In this document: piece by piece, positions 7,246 through 15,744 of the stretch
How the letters are laid out: each line of letters opens with the position of its first letter
Numbering within the stretch: the first letter of the stretch is position 1
Assembly (NCBI RefSeq): GCF_041053105.1
Contig: NZ_CP163444.1
Location: 4,774,001 to 4,838,000 of the forward strand
Length of the DNA: 64,000 nt
Reading direction: 5' to 3'
Source: Streptomyces sp. R44
Lineage (GTDB): Bacteria > Actinomycetota > Actinomycetes > Streptomycetales > Streptomycetaceae
Position numbers and translations under genes: made by a program
Notes under the pieces: model-generated
Seen by the model: only the letters and a program-made list of their open reading frames with translations
Told to the model about the DNA's origin: nothing
Database searches by the model: none

Positions 7246-8523
7246 TCAGCAGGACGCTTCGGCCGGCTGCTCCTGCTGCTGCGGGGTGCCCGAAGTGACC
7301 ACGCGGGACGTGGACTTGTGGAGCCTGAGGGCCAGGGCCGCCGTCGCGAGGCCCAGGGCCGTCATCGTGGCGCCCGCCCAGGCCGTGGAGGCGTAGCCGA
7401 GGTCGGCGTCGATGACCGTGCCGCCGAGCCAGGGGCCGCCGGTGTTGCCGAGGTTGAAGGCGGCGGTGGTGGTGGCGCCCGCGAGGGTGGGGGCCGCTCC
7501 GGCGACGTTGAACATGCGGGCGTTGAGGGCCGGGGCCGTGTAGAAGGCCGAGACGCCGAGGAGGAAGGTCAGGAGGACGGTCGCGATCGGGTTCGGGGCC
7601 AGGACCGCCAGGGCGATCAGGAAGACGGTCGAGGCGGCGATGCCGCTCAGCAGCACTCCGAAGAGGTGCGCGTCCGCGACCCGGCCGCCGATCGTCGTAC
7701 CGACCAGCGCGCCGATGCCGAAGAGGCCGAGGACCGCCGAGACCCAGCTCTCGTCGAGGCCGGAGACGTCGGTGAGGAGCGGGGCGAGGTAGGAGAAGGC
7801 GCAGAAGACGCCGCCCGCCGCGAGCGCGGTGATCGTGACGGAGAGGAGCACCTGCCGGTCGCGGTAGATGGCCAGTTCCCGCTTCAGGCGGGGCCTGGTC
7901 TCCGGGAGCGGGAGGTGCGGGATGCGGGTCACCACGCCGACGAGTGCGATCGCGGAGGCCACGCCGACCGCCCAGAACGCCGAGCGCCAGCCGAGGTGCT
8001 CGCCGAGGAACGCGCCCGCCGGGACGCCGAGGACGTTGGCGATGGACAGTCCGCCGATCATGACCGCCATCGCCTTGGCGCGCGAGCCGACCGGGACCAT
8101 GGCGATGGCGACGGCCGCGCCGACCGCCCAGAAGCCCGCGCAGGCGAGCGCGCTCACCACCCGCGAGGCGAAGAGGACGGCGTAGTTCGGGGCCAGCGCG
8201 CCCGCGATCTGGCCGAGGCCGAAGACCGTGATGAGGGTGATCAGCGTGGTCTTGCGGGGGAGGCGGAGCGTCGCCACCGCGAGGAGCGGCGCGCCGACGA
8301 CCATGCCGATCGCGAAGGCGGAGATGAGCAGTCCGGCGCGGGGGATGGAGACGTTCATGTCCTCCGCGATGGGCGGCAGGAGTCCGGAGAGCATGAACTC
8401 GCTCGTGCCGAGCGCGAAGACCGACAGGCCGAGGATGTAGACGGCCAGTGGCATACGGGCGGGGGGTATCGCTTCAGCGGGGGCGGCGGGCGTGGTCGTG
8501 TGCTCGGCTGAGGGAGACGGCAT
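7246..8523 (-). CDS. MFS transporter, Cmx/Cml chloramphenicol-efflux type
   Basis: About 12 membrane segments beginning [22 protein letters not shown], the characteristic N-terminus of the DHA1 Cmx/CmlR subfamily, followed by [15 protein letters not shown] and [10 protein letters not shown]. The loop between TM2 and TM3 and the TM5 motif ([13 protein letters not shown]) also fit. It probably exports a hydrophobic drug by proton antiport. Another in-frame ATG at 8556 would add 11 residues; neither start has a clear ribosome binding site. The stop lies 61 bases from the start of the CPT-like gene, so the two may act together. Confidence 0.85.
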   Translation of the reverse strand: MPSPSAEHTTTPAAPAEAIPPARMPLAVYILGLSVFALGTSEFMLSGLLPPIAEDMNVSIPRAGLLISAFAIGMVVGAPLLAVATLRLPRKTTLITLITVFGLGQIAGALAPNYAVLFASRVVSALACAGFWAVGAAVAIAMVPVGSRAKAMAVMIGGLSIANVLGVPAGAFLGEHLGWRSAFWAVGVASAIALVGVVTRIPHLPLPETRPRLKRELAIYRDRQVLLSVTITALAAGGVFCAFSYLAPLLTDVSGLDESWVSAVLGLFGIGALVGTTIGGRVADAHLFGVLLSGIAASTVFLIALAVLAPNPIATVLLTFLLGVSAFYTAPALNARMFNVAGAAPTLAGATTTAAFNLGNTGGPWLGGTVIDADLGYASTAWAGATMTALGLATAALALRLHKSTSRVVTSGTPQQQEQPAEASC

Positions 8524-8589
8524 GACATGCGTCAACCTGTGGTTTGTGCCTGTCATTCCGTGGGTGGTGGATTTCTCGGGATGTGAGAC

Positions 8590-9324
8590 TCACGGGCCGG
8601 CCGTCAGCTCCGCCAGTTCCCGCTCCAGGTTCTCCCGGGCCCGCTCCTCCCAGGCCGCCGCCCCGTACGGCGTGCGGAAGAGCCGGGGGAGGCCCAGGAG
8701 CTGACGCAGGACCGCGGCGCGGCCTTCGCGGAAGGCCGGTTCCGGGACGAAGGCGTACTCCTCGCGGACCGCCGCCGCATACCCCCCGTACGTATCGGGT
8801 GAGGTGGCCAGGATCGCCAGGTCCGCGTCGCAGAGCGTCTCGCCGTTCAGGTCGCCCGCGGCCGGGTCGTGGGTGGTCGTGAGGCGGACCAGGCGGGCCA
8901 CCTCCGCCACCTCGTGCGTGGTGAGGCCCGCCTCGGCGAGGGCCTTCTCGGCCAGGGCGGCCGAGCGTTCCTCGTTCTCCGAGCGGTCCGGGCGGTAGAC
9001 GGCGTCGTGGAACCAGGCCGCGAGCCGAACGAGCTCCAGCTCGCCGCCCTCCCCGCCCTGGTCGGCGAGCTCGTCGATGCGGTCCAGGACCGCCGCCAGG
9101 TGGTCGACCGTGTGGTAGCGGCGCTGCGGCTCGGCCCAGCGGGAGAGCAGGTTCCGGCCGTACGGGGCGGGGTCGGGGCCCTCCCGGCCGGCGCGGGCGG
9201 CGAGCAGGGTGGCGTTCCAGCGCCGGAGGAGATCCCGGTCGCGTTCCTCGTCGGCGGTCGGTCCGTGCTGCGGCTCTTCGTCGGCGGTCGTCGGTCCGTG
9301 CTGCGGCTCTTCCTCGGCGGTCAT
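8590..9324 (-). CDS. HD-domain metal-dependent phosphohydrolase-like protein, 244 aa
   Basis: Matches the predicted HD-type phosphohydrolase family of COG4339: RRYHTVDHLAAVL, then LAAWFHDAVYRPD with the paired His-Asp, then ENEERSAAL and LCDADLAILA. The substrate is unknown. The N-terminal ~30 residues are a duplicated acidic stretch (EEPQHGPTTAD, EEPQHGPTADE) encoded by a direct DNA repeat at about 9250-9323. This is probably a recent slippage expansion and irrelevant to the fold, which starts near RDLLRRW. It stands alone between the MFS gene and the CsoR-like boxes. Confidence 0.8.
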   Translation of the reverse strand: MTAEEEPQHGPTTADEEPQHGPTADEERDRDLLRRWNATLLAARAGREGPDPAPYGRNLLSRWAEPQRRYHTVDHLAAVLDRIDELADQGGEGGELELVRLAAWFHDAVYRPDRSENEERSAALAEKALAEAGLTTHEVAEVARLVRLTTTHDPAAGDLNGETLCDADLAILATSPDTYGGYAAAVREEYAFVPEPAFREGRAAVLRQLLGLPRLFRTPYGAAAWEERARENLERELAELTAGP

Positions 9325-9423
9325 GGGGGCATTCTGCCCGGCCGGGGGTGCGGAGGGAGTGCTTCCCGCGCGCGGAGGGAGTGCTTCCCTCGCGCCTCCG
9401 CCCGCGCCCTCATCTCACCCTTA

Positions 9424-9442
9424 CATACCCCCCATGGGTATG
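9424..9442. promoter_or_regulatory. CsoR-like palindrome 1 upstream of the MFS gene
   Basis: CATACCC-CCCAT-GGGTATG, a 7-5-7 inverted repeat, 61 bases before the MFS start. C/G-tract palindromes flanked by TA are the operator type of CsoR-family copper/persulfide repressors. A csoR gene lies at 61445-61726 in this window. Confidence 0.6.
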
Positions 9443-9461
9443 CTACGGTGCTCCGCACAGG

Positions 9462-9476
9462 TACCCCCTAGGGGTA
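9462..9476. promoter_or_regulatory. CsoR-like palindrome 2 upstream of the MFS gene
   Basis: TACCCC-CTA-GGGGTA, a perfect 6-3-6 inverted repeat. Its architecture is identical to the box at 61248-61262 next to csoR (TACCCC-CCA-GGGGTA). The 27 bases to the MFS start would put it over the promoter or just downstream of it. Confidence 0.65.
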
Positions 9477-9503
9477 TGCAGCAGCGAGTGAAGGGTCAGG
9501 GCA

Positions 9504-10940
9504 ATGTCAACCGTCAATCCCCGGCGCTGGTGGGCACTTGTCGTGCTCGCCGCCGCTCAGTTCATGGTCATCATGGACACCTCGATCATCGGGGTCGCGC
9601 TCCCCGAGATGCAGAAGGACCTGGGCTTCTCGCAGAGCGAGCTCCAGTGGATCTTCAACGCCTACGTGATCGTCTTCGGCGGCCTGCTGCTCCTCGGCGG
9701 ACGCCTCTCCGACCTCGTCGGAGCCCGCAAGATCTTCGTCTCCGGCTGGGCCGTCATGATCGCCGGCTCGGTCGTGGCCGCGGCCGCGCAGACCGCCTGG
9801 GTCGAGATCGTCGGCCGCGCCGTCCAGGGCGTCGGCGGCGCGCTCATCGCGCCCTCCGCCATGACCCTGCTCATGATGCTCTTCATGCACGACCCGAAGG
9901 AGCTCGGCAAGGCGATGGCGCTCTACGGCGCCGCGGCCCCCGCCGGGGGTACCGCGGGCGTGTTCCTCGGTGGTGTCTTCACCGAGTGGGTGAGCTGGCA
10001 GTGGGTCTTCATCATCTACATCCCGATCGGCCTCGCGACCCTCGCCGCGACCAAGCTCCTCCCGAACGTCGCGTCGCGCCGCGGCTCCGTCGACATCCTC
10101 GGCGCCGTCGCCGTCACCGCCGGTCTCGCGCTCGCCGTCTTCGCCGTCGTCCGGGCCCCCGAGGTCGGCTGGGGCGCCACCTCCACGATCCTGGAGCTGG
10201 CCGGCGCCGCCGTCCTCCTGATCCTCTTCTTCGTCGTCCAGAAGAGCATCCGCGAGCCCCTCATGCCGCTCTCCGTCTGGCGGGTCCCGCGCCTCGGCTC
10301 GGCCAACCTGGCGATGACGCTGCTCGGCGCCGCCTGGATCCCGATGTGGTACTTCCTCAACCTGTACCTCCAGCAGGTCCTGGGCTACGGCGCCTTCGAG
10401 TCCGGTGCCGCGCTGCTCCCGATGACCGTGCTCCTCATGATCTTCATGACGGCCATCACGGCCCGGCTCATGATGAAGGTCGGTGCCAAGCCGCTCATCG
10501 CCGGCGGTCTGCTGGTCCTCGCGGCCGGTCTGGTCTGGCTCGCGGCCGTCGAGCCCACCGGCACCTTCCTGGTCGACGTGCTGCCGGCCTCGCTGGTCGC
10601 CGCGCTCGGCATGTCCCTCGCCTACATCCCGACGATGATGAGCGCGATGGCCAACGCCCCGCAGGAGCAGGCCGGTCTCGCCTCCGGCATCGTCAACACC
10701 ACCTACAACGTCGGCTCCGCGCTCGGCCTCGCCGCGCTCACCGCCGTCGCCATGTCCCAGGGTGCCGACCAGCTCGGCAACCTCCCGAAGCTGACCGAGG
10801 GCTTCTCGTCCGCCTTCATCGGCGCCGCGATCATCGCCGCCGTCGGCGGTGTCGTCACCCTCCTCGTCATGAAGAGCGACAAGACGGTCGCGGCCGAGGC
10901 CGCCGCCCCCGCCCCACAGGGCGAGAAGGTCTCCGTCTGA
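9504..10940 (+). CDS. MFS transporter, DHA2 (EmrB/QacA, 14-TM) family, 478 aa
   Basis: The N-terminus LAAAQFMVIMDTSIIGVALP is the TM1 motif of DHA2 drug:proton antiporters, followed by LQWIFNAYVIVFGGLLLLGG and GRLSDLVGARK (loop 2-3). The antiporter motif C region (GGALIAPSAM) and about 14 hydrophobic spans are present, and the length is normal. The ATG at 9504 has an AAGGG site. It is followed by a strong intrinsic terminator, so it is monocistronic. Two CsoR-like palindromes lie in the promoter, suggesting induction by copper or a related stress rather than by the adjacent biosynthetic operon; the substrate is unknown. Confidence 0.88.
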   Translation: MSTVNPRRWWALVVLAAAQFMVIMDTSIIGVALPEMQKDLGFSQSELQWIFNAYVIVFGGLLLLGGRLSDLVGARKIFVSGWAVMIAGSVVAAAAQTAWVEIVGRAVQGVGGALIAPSAMTLLMMLFMHDPKELGKAMALYGAAAPAGGTAGVFLGGVFTEWVSWQWVFIIYIPIGLATLAATKLLPNVASRRGSVDILGAVAVTAGLALAVFAVVRAPEVGWGATSTILELAGAAVLLILFFVVQKSIREPLMPLSVWRVPRLGSANLAMTLLGAAWIPMWYFLNLYLQQVLGYGAFESGAALLPMTVLLMIFMTAITARLMMKVGAKPLIAGGLLVLAAGLVWLAAVEPTGTFLVDVLPASLVAALGMSLAYIPTMMSAMANAPQEQAGLASGIVNTTYNVGSALGLAALTAVAMSQGADQLGNLPKLTEGFSSAFIGAAIIAAVGGVVTLLVMKSDKTVAAEAAAPAPQGEKVSV

Positions 10941-10951
10941 CCACTGCCCCG

Positions 10952-10997
10952 AAGGGGTCGCCCGATGTCCTGCCCCGGACGTCGGGCGGCCCCTTTT
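10952..10997 (+). terminator. Intrinsic terminator after the DHA2 transporter
   Basis: An imperfect long hairpin (AAGGGG-CGCCCGA-GTCC paired with GGAC-TCGGGCG-CCCC) ends in TTTT, 12 bases after the stop codon. Confidence 0.75.
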
Positions 10998-11019
10998 CCG
11001 TCTTCAGAAGGGATCTGCT

Positions 11020-12186
11020 GTGGAACTGAACACCCAAGCCGTGCACGTCTTCAACGAGCCCTTTCCCTCGGGAAGTTGGCCGCTCTCCGTGCCTCTCGTG
11101 CAGTCCTCCGCCTTCGCCTTCGACTCCGCAGCCGAGCTCGCGGACGCGATGGCCGACCCCGACGGGCGATACGTCTACAGCCGCCGCGGCAACCCGACCG
11201 TACGCGCCCTGGAGCAGACCCTCGCCGGCCTGGAGGGGGGCGAGGGCGCCATCGCCTTCGCCTCCGGCATGGGCGCCGTCAGCGGGGTGCTCCTCGCGCT
11301 GCTCCGGCCCGGCGACCGGGTCGTCGCCCAGCGCTGCCTGTACGGGGGGACGCACGCCGTCCTGACCGACCTGGCCGAGCGGTACGGAATCGAGGTCGTA
11401 CGGATATCCGGCGACGACCCGGCCGAGTTCGAGGCCGCCGCCGTGCACCCCGCCACCCGGCTCCTCGTCCTGGAGACGATCGCCAACCCCACCGGCCAGG
11501 TCCCGGATCTGCCCGGTCTGCTCACCGCCGCCCGCGCCCACGGGGTCGTCGGCGTCGTCGACAACTCGCTCGCCTCGCCCGTCCTGTGCCGCCCCCTGGA
11601 GCTCGGCGCCGACATCGTCGTGCACTCCACCACCAAGTACCTCTCCGGGCACTCCGACGTCCTCGGTGGCGCCGCCGTCTTCGCCGACGACGCACTGCGC
11701 CGCCGGGTCTGGCCCCGCACGGTCGAACTCGGCGCCTGCGCCGACCCGTTCGCCGCCTGGCTCACCCTGCGCGGGATCCCCACGCTGCCCCTGCGGATGC
11801 GCGAGCACTGCGCCAACGCCGCCGCCCTCGCCGAGCTGCTCGCGGCCCGCGCCGGCGTCACGGCCGTGCACTACCCCTGGCGCCCGGACCACCCCTCGTA
11901 CGACACGGCCCGGAAGGTCCTGGCCGGCGGTGGCGGGATGCTCTCCTTCGAGCTCGCCGGGGGCCGGGAGGCGGGCCGGGCCTTCATCGAGCGCGTACGG
12001 CTGGCGAAGCTCGCGCTCTCGCTCGGCGGCGTGGAGACGCTCGTCGCGCATCCCGCGTCCACCTCCCATCGCGAGCTGGACGAGGGCGAGTTGGCGGCGG
12101 CGGGGATCGCGAGTGGGCTCGTGCGTATGTCGGTGGGCATCGAGGACGTGGAGGACCTGTGGGGCGATCTGGAGCAAGCACTGTGA
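11020..12186 (+). CDS. Trans-sulfuration-family PLP enzyme (cystathionine gamma-synthase/lyase or methionine gamma-lyase-like), 388 aa
   Basis: Belongs to the Cys/Met-metabolism PLP fold: VYSRRGNPTVRALE, the PLP-binding GEGAIAFASGMGAV, LVLETIANPTG, VVDNSLASPV, and STTKYLSGHSD with the Schiff-base lysine. The C-terminal SLGGVETLVAHPAS and GLVRMSVGIEDVEDL complete the family pattern. Sequence alone does not separate synthase, lyase and methionine gamma-lyase activities. GTG at 11020 has an AGAAGGGA site. It precedes an operon with a full SAM/methionine cycle, so homocysteine or methionine supply is a reasonable role. It has its own downstream terminator and is therefore a separate unit. Confidence 0.85.
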   Translation: MELNTQAVHVFNEPFPSGSWPLSVPLVQSSAFAFDSAAELADAMADPDGRYVYSRRGNPTVRALEQTLAGLEGGEGAIAFASGMGAVSGVLLALLRPGDRVVAQRCLYGGTHAVLTDLAERYGIEVVRISGDDPAEFEAAAVHPATRLLVLETIANPTGQVPDLPGLLTAARAHGVVGVVDNSLASPVLCRPLELGADIVVHSTTKYLSGHSDVLGGAAVFADDALRRRVWPRTVELGACADPFAAWLTLRGIPTLPLRMREHCANAAALAELLAARAGVTAVHYPWRPDHPSYDTARKVLAGGGGMLSFELAGGREAGRAFIERVRLAKLALSLGGVETLVAHPASTSHRELDEGELAAAGIASGLVRMSVGIEDVEDLWGDLEQAL

Positions 12187-12187
12187 T

Positions 12188-12212
12188 GAAGGGCCCTTCG
12201 AGCCCTTCTTTT
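12188..12212 (+). terminator. Intrinsic terminator
   Basis: GAAGGGC (12188-12194) pairs perfectly with GCCCTTC (12202-12208) across a 7-base loop and runs into a T tract. It separates the PLP-enzyme gene from the following biosynthetic operon. Confidence 0.8.
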
Positions 12213-12215
12213 GGG

Positions 12216-12245
12216 TTGACAAAATAAATGGTCGATTCGTAGATT
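12216..12245 (+). promoter_or_regulatory. Predicted sigma-70/HrdB-type promoter of the biosynthetic operon
   Basis: TTGACA (12216-12221) and TAGATT (12240-12245) are separated by 18 bases in an unusually AT-rich patch for this genome. Transcription would begin near 12252, some 40 bases before the MaoC-like start codon. The following ~13 kb of plus-strand genes have no other obvious promoter. Confidence 0.65.
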
Positions 12246-12291
12246 GGGTGATGCCAGGAAACGTAGACTCCTAGGTCAAGGGGGGCGCGCG

Positions 12292-12831
12292 ATGCGCTAC
12301 TTCGAGGACTTCCGGCCCGGCGACATCCACGAGCTGGGCACCGTCACCGTCACGGCGGAGGAGGTGCTGGAGTTCGGCAGGCGCTTCGACCCGCAGCCCT
12401 TCCACACGGACCCCGAGCGCGCCGAGGACTCCCCGTTCGGCGGTCTGATCGCGAGCGGGTTCCACACCCAGGCGATGTTCATGCGGCGCTACGTCGACGG
12501 ACTGCTCGCCTACAGCGCCTGTACGGGCTCGCCCGGCATCGACGAAGTCCGCTATCTGCGGCCCGTCCGCCCGGGTGACGTCCTCACCGCGCGCGTCGAG
12601 ATCCTCGGCTCCACCCCGTCGCCGTTCAACCCCGCCACCGGCACCGTCAAGCCGCGGTGCACGCTCGTGGCCGCCGACGGGACGGCCGTGTTCAGCATGA
12701 TCCTGCACAGCATCTTCCGCCGCCGCCCCGCCGACTCCGAGGCCGGCCATCTGTCGTCGATGCCCGCGGCCGAGGACCCCGTCGCCTGTGGGCGGCCGGC
12801 CAAGAGCTGTGTCCCGGCCATGAGCGCCTGA
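12292..12831 (+). CDS. MaoC-like (hot-dog fold) dehydratase, 179 aa
   Basis: A single hot-dog domain with the MaoC active-site Asp/His motif FDPQPFHTDPE and the follow-on GGLIASGFHTQAM, then VRPGDVLTARVEI. Family members hydrate or dehydrate acyl thioesters (CoA or ACP). As first gene of the operon, upstream of a carrier protein and its amino-acid ligase, it may act on a carrier-bound acyl intermediate; this is inference. The C-terminal ~30 residues past the domain are unusual and carry two Cys. The ATG at 12292 follows an AGGGGGGC purine-rich region. Confidence 0.8.
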   Translation: MRYFEDFRPGDIHELGTVTVTAEEVLEFGRRFDPQPFHTDPERAEDSPFGGLIASGFHTQAMFMRRYVDGLLAYSACTGSPGIDEVRYLRPVRPGDVLTARVEILGSTPSPFNPATGTVKPRCTLVAADGTAVFSMILHSIFRRRPADSEAGHLSSMPAAEDPVACGRPAKSCVPAMSA

Positions 12832-12904
12832 CGAACCGTTCCTTCGTCGGGCCCCTGAACACGGCCGTCCGAATCACCCGACCTCAACCGAAGGGGGACC
12901 TCCT

Positions 12905-13747
12905 GTGGAGGCCGTATCCCGCACCGCCCAGTGGACCGCCGCCGCGCGCGCCCTGGAGACCGAGCGCGAGGACCGGCTGTTCGCCGATCCCTACGCGCGC
13001 ACCGTCGCCGACGAGACCGGCTTCGAACTGCTCGCGCGCTACGACGGGGGCGGCATCGTGCCGTTCCTCGCCATCCGCACCACCTACCTCGACCGGGCCG
13101 TCGTGAAGGCGGTGGAGGAGCGCGGCATCCGCCAGGTCGTCTTCCTCGCCGCCGGCATGGACACCCGCTTCTTCCGGCTGCCCTGGCCCGACGGCGTCAC
13201 CGTCTACGAGCTCGACCGCCCGGCCCTCCTGGAGACCAAGGCCGAGATGCTCAAGGATGAGCCGCAGCCCGCCGGTCGCACCCGGATCGCGGTGCCCGTC
13301 GACCTCACGCAGGACTGGACCGGCCCCCTGAAGGAGGCCGGCTGGAAGAGCGAGGAGCCCGTCCTGTGGGTGGTCGAGGGCCTGCTGTTCTTCCTGCCCG
13401 AGCAGGCCGTACGGACCCTGATCTCGACCCTCTCCGCGCACGCCGCGCCCGGCTCCGTGCTGCTCGGCGACGTCATCTCCAAGTCCGCCCTGGAGAACCC
13501 GCTCGCCCGCGGCTTCATGAAGGCCCTGGACGAGGACGGCAACCCGTGGCTCTTCGGCACGGAGGAGCCCGAGGCACTGCTCGCCGACTGCGGCTGGGCC
13601 GTGCGCGAGGTCAGGCAGCCCGGTGAGCCCGGCGCCGACTTCGACCGCTGGCCCTACCCGGTGCCGGCCCGCTCGGTGCCGCGCGTCCCCCGCTCCTTCC
13701 TGTTCACCTGCGATCTCCCCACGTACGAGGAGGAGAAGGCCGCATGA
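12905..13747 (+). CDS. SAM-dependent methyltransferase, leucine carboxyl methyltransferase-like (PF04072), 280 aa
   Basis: Matches the LCM-like family (TIGR00027 type): SRTAQWTAAARALE, DRLFADPYA, the SAM-binding VFLAAGMDTRFFRL, VYELDRPALLETK and WVVEGLLFFLPEQ. These enzymes O-methylate carboxyl or hydroxyl groups of small molecules in many actinobacterial clusters. GTG at 12905 follows an AAGGGGGA site. Its stop overlaps the next methyltransferase start by 4 bases (ATGA), so the two are translationally coupled. The substrate is unknown. Confidence 0.88.
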   Translation: MEAVSRTAQWTAAARALETEREDRLFADPYARTVADETGFELLARYDGGGIVPFLAIRTTYLDRAVVKAVEERGIRQVVFLAAGMDTRFFRLPWPDGVTVYELDRPALLETKAEMLKDEPQPAGRTRIAVPVDLTQDWTGPLKEAGWKSEEPVLWVVEGLLFFLPEQAVRTLISTLSAHAAPGSVLLGDVISKSALENPLARGFMKALDEDGNPWLFGTEEPEALLADCGWAVREVRQPGEPGADFDRWPYPVPARSVPRVPRSFLFTCDLPTYEEEKAA

Positions 13748-14787
13748 GCGCCCACGACTTCCACCAGAAGGTCATCACCGACGCCGGCGCCGCCGTCCGC
13801 GGTCTGACCGTCGCCCTCGGCGAGCGCCTCGGGCTCTACAAGGCCCTCGCGGAGCACGGCCCGCTCACCGCCGGGCAGCTGGCGGAGGAGACCGGCACGG
13901 ACACGCGCTACATCGAGGAGTGGCTGCACGCCCAGCTCTCCGCCGGGTACGTCGAGCGGCACCCCAGCTCCCTCACGTACACGCTCCCCGCCGACCACGT
14001 CGAGGTCCTCGCCGACCCGAAGGCCGTCACGTACGCCGCCGGGTTCTTCACCGCCCTCAAGGCGCTGTACGCCACCGAGGACCTGCTCGTCGAGGCGTAC
14101 CGCACCGGCGACGGCGTCGGCTGGGCCGAGCACGACGCGGCCCTGGACACCGGCATGGGCTCCTTCTTCCAGCCCACGTACGAGCACAAGCTCGTCCCGG
14201 ACTGGCTGCCCGCCCTCCACCAGGTCACCGACAAGCTCGCAGCGGGCGGCACCGTCGCCGACGTCGGCTGCGGCGTCGGCCACACCACCCTCCTCATCGC
14301 GAAGGCCTTCCCGAACGCCACCGTCCACGGCTTCGACTACTCCGAGGAGGCCATCTCGATCGCACGGGAGCTCGCCGAGGAGGCCGGTCTCTCCGACCGG
14401 GTCGTCTTCGAGGTCGCCTCCGCCGACGACTACCCGGGCTCCGGCTACGACCTGGTGTGCTTCTTCAACGCCCTGCACGACATGGGCGACCCGGTCGCCG
14501 CCGCCCAGCACGTCCACAAGTCGCTCGAAGCGGACGGCACCTGGATGCTCGTCGAGTCCAACGTCTCCCCGCAGGACATCGACACCCAGACCCCCGCCGC
14601 CCGCATGTTCATGGCCCTGTCCGCCGTGATGTGCCTGCCCGTCGCCGTCGCGCAGCGCGGCCCGCACGCCCTCGGCAACCACTCCGGCGAGAAGGCCTTC
14701 CGCGCCATCGCCGAGGAGGCCGGCTTCACCCGCTGGCGGCGCGCCACGGAGACCCCGGTCAACGCGGTCTACGAAGTCCGCCCGTAA
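13744..14787 (+). CDS. Class I SAM-dependent methyltransferase with N-terminal winged helix, 347 aa
   Basis: Residues ~15-95 form the winged-helix dimerisation region (LGLYKALAEHGPLTAGQLAEE, TRYIEEWLHAQL). The Rossmann core begins at ~170 with VADVGCGVGHTTLLIAKAFP (motif I), then VHGFDYSEEAI and DLVCFFNALHDMGDP. This layout is shared by rRNA-type/UbiE-like small-molecule methyltransferases. It overlaps the preceding methyltransferase by 4 bases and is followed by the diiron oxygenase after 23 bases. Together with the five SAM-recycling genes downstream, it indicates a multiply methylated product. Confidence 0.87.
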   Translation: MSAHDFHQKVITDAGAAVRGLTVALGERLGLYKALAEHGPLTAGQLAEETGTDTRYIEEWLHAQLSAGYVERHPSSLTYTLPADHVEVLADPKAVTYAAGFFTALKALYATEDLLVEAYRTGDGVGWAEHDAALDTGMGSFFQPTYEHKLVPDWLPALHQVTDKLAAGGTVADVGCGVGHTTLLIAKAFPNATVHGFDYSEEAISIARELAEEAGLSDRVVFEVASADDYPGSGYDLVCFFNALHDMGDPVAAAQHVHKSLEADGTWMLVESNVSPQDIDTQTPAARMFMALSAVMCLPVAVAQRGPHALGNHSGEKAFRAIAEEAGFTRWRRATETPVNAVYEVRP

Positions 14788-14810
14788 CCCCACTCCGAAG
14801 GAGCGAGAAC

Positions 14811-15701
14811 ATGGGCGTTGCCGCCCTCCCGGTCACCGACCGCTTCATGGAGGTCCTCAGCCGCCTCAGCGAGCGCTCGGTCGAGGACTACTACAACCCG
14901 TACCAGACCTTCCAGTGGCCCGAGACGCTGGAGGAGGACCGCTTCTGGATGACGCCGGAGCTGCTCACCGTCTACGGCACCGCGCACTACGACACCCTCG
15001 GTGAGGAAACGCTTCAGCGCCTGTCGAAGTGGGAGTCCATCAACTTCTACAGCCTCAACGTGCACGGCATCCGCGAGCTCCTCATCGAGGTCGTCGGCCG
15101 CATCCACATGCCCGGCTTCGAGGTCCCCTCGGACTTCTTCCACCACTTCATCGGCGAGGAGAACGAACACATGTGGTTCTTCTCCGAGTTCTGCCGGCGC
15201 TACGGCCACAAGATCTACGGCTCCACCGCCATGCGCGCCGACGCCGCCTGGGAGCCCGAGGTCGAGAACTTCCTCGTCTTCACCCGCATCCTCTTCTTCG
15301 AGGAGCTCGTCGACCACTACAACTCCCGGATGGCGAAGGACTCCTCGCTCTGCCACACCATCCGCGAGGTCAACCGCATCCACCACCAGGACGAGTCCCG
15401 CCACATCGCCTTCGGACGCGAGCTGGTCTCCCTGCTGCACCAGCGGATGTGCCAGGCCGTGAGCGCCGAGCGGGTCCGCGAGGTCGAGGCGTACCTCAAG
15501 CGGTACGTCGTCTACAGCATCAACTCCCTCTACAACCCGCACGTGTACAAGGACGCCGGCGTCGCCGACCCGCTCGCCCTGCGCAACGCGCTGATCGCCG
15601 ACGAGTCCCGCCGCGCCCACGAGCGCAAGGCGATCCGCAAGCCGCTCTCCTTCTTCCTGAAGACCGGCATCTTCTCCGACGACACCCTGCCCGTTCTCTG
15701 A
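14811..15701 (+). CDS. AurF-like diiron oxygenase, 296 aa
   Basis: A ferritin-like helical protein with the ligand set of AurF (p-aminobenzoate N-oxygenase): E117xxH120 in GEENEHMWFF, Glu164/165 in FFEELVDHY, and H191xxxE195xxH198 in HHQDESRHIAF. The spacing reproduces AurF's His-Glu-His cluster. The family performs N-oxygenation or hydroxylation, on free arylamines or carrier-bound substrates. Here the immediate downstream genes are an amino acid:carrier-protein ligase, a PPTase and a carrier protein, so an aminoacyl-S-carrier is the likely substrate (inference). The start has a GAAGGAGCG site 8 bases upstream. Confidence 0.85.
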   Translation: MGVAALPVTDRFMEVLSRLSERSVEDYYNPYQTFQWPETLEEDRFWMTPELLTVYGTAHYDTLGEETLQRLSKWESINFYSLNVHGIRELLIEVVGRIHMPGFEVPSDFFHHFIGEENEHMWFFSEFCRRYGHKIYGSTAMRADAAWEPEVENFLVFTRILFFEELVDHYNSRMAKDSSLCHTIREVNRIHHQDESRHIAFGRELVSLLHQRMCQAVSAERVREVEAYLKRYVVYSINSLYNPHVYKDAGVADPLALRNALIADESRRAHERKAIRKPLSFFLKTGIFSDDTLPVL

Positions 15702-15744
15702 GCGACCCCCTCACCTGAGAGCCCTCACCCGAGAGGCACCGACC

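Noticed and set aside
12188..12252. SARP-type heptamer direct repeats overlapping the -35 of the biosynthetic operon promoter.
   Set aside because: TCGAG, TCGATT and TAGATT are short partial matches without regular 11-bp spacing; not convincing.
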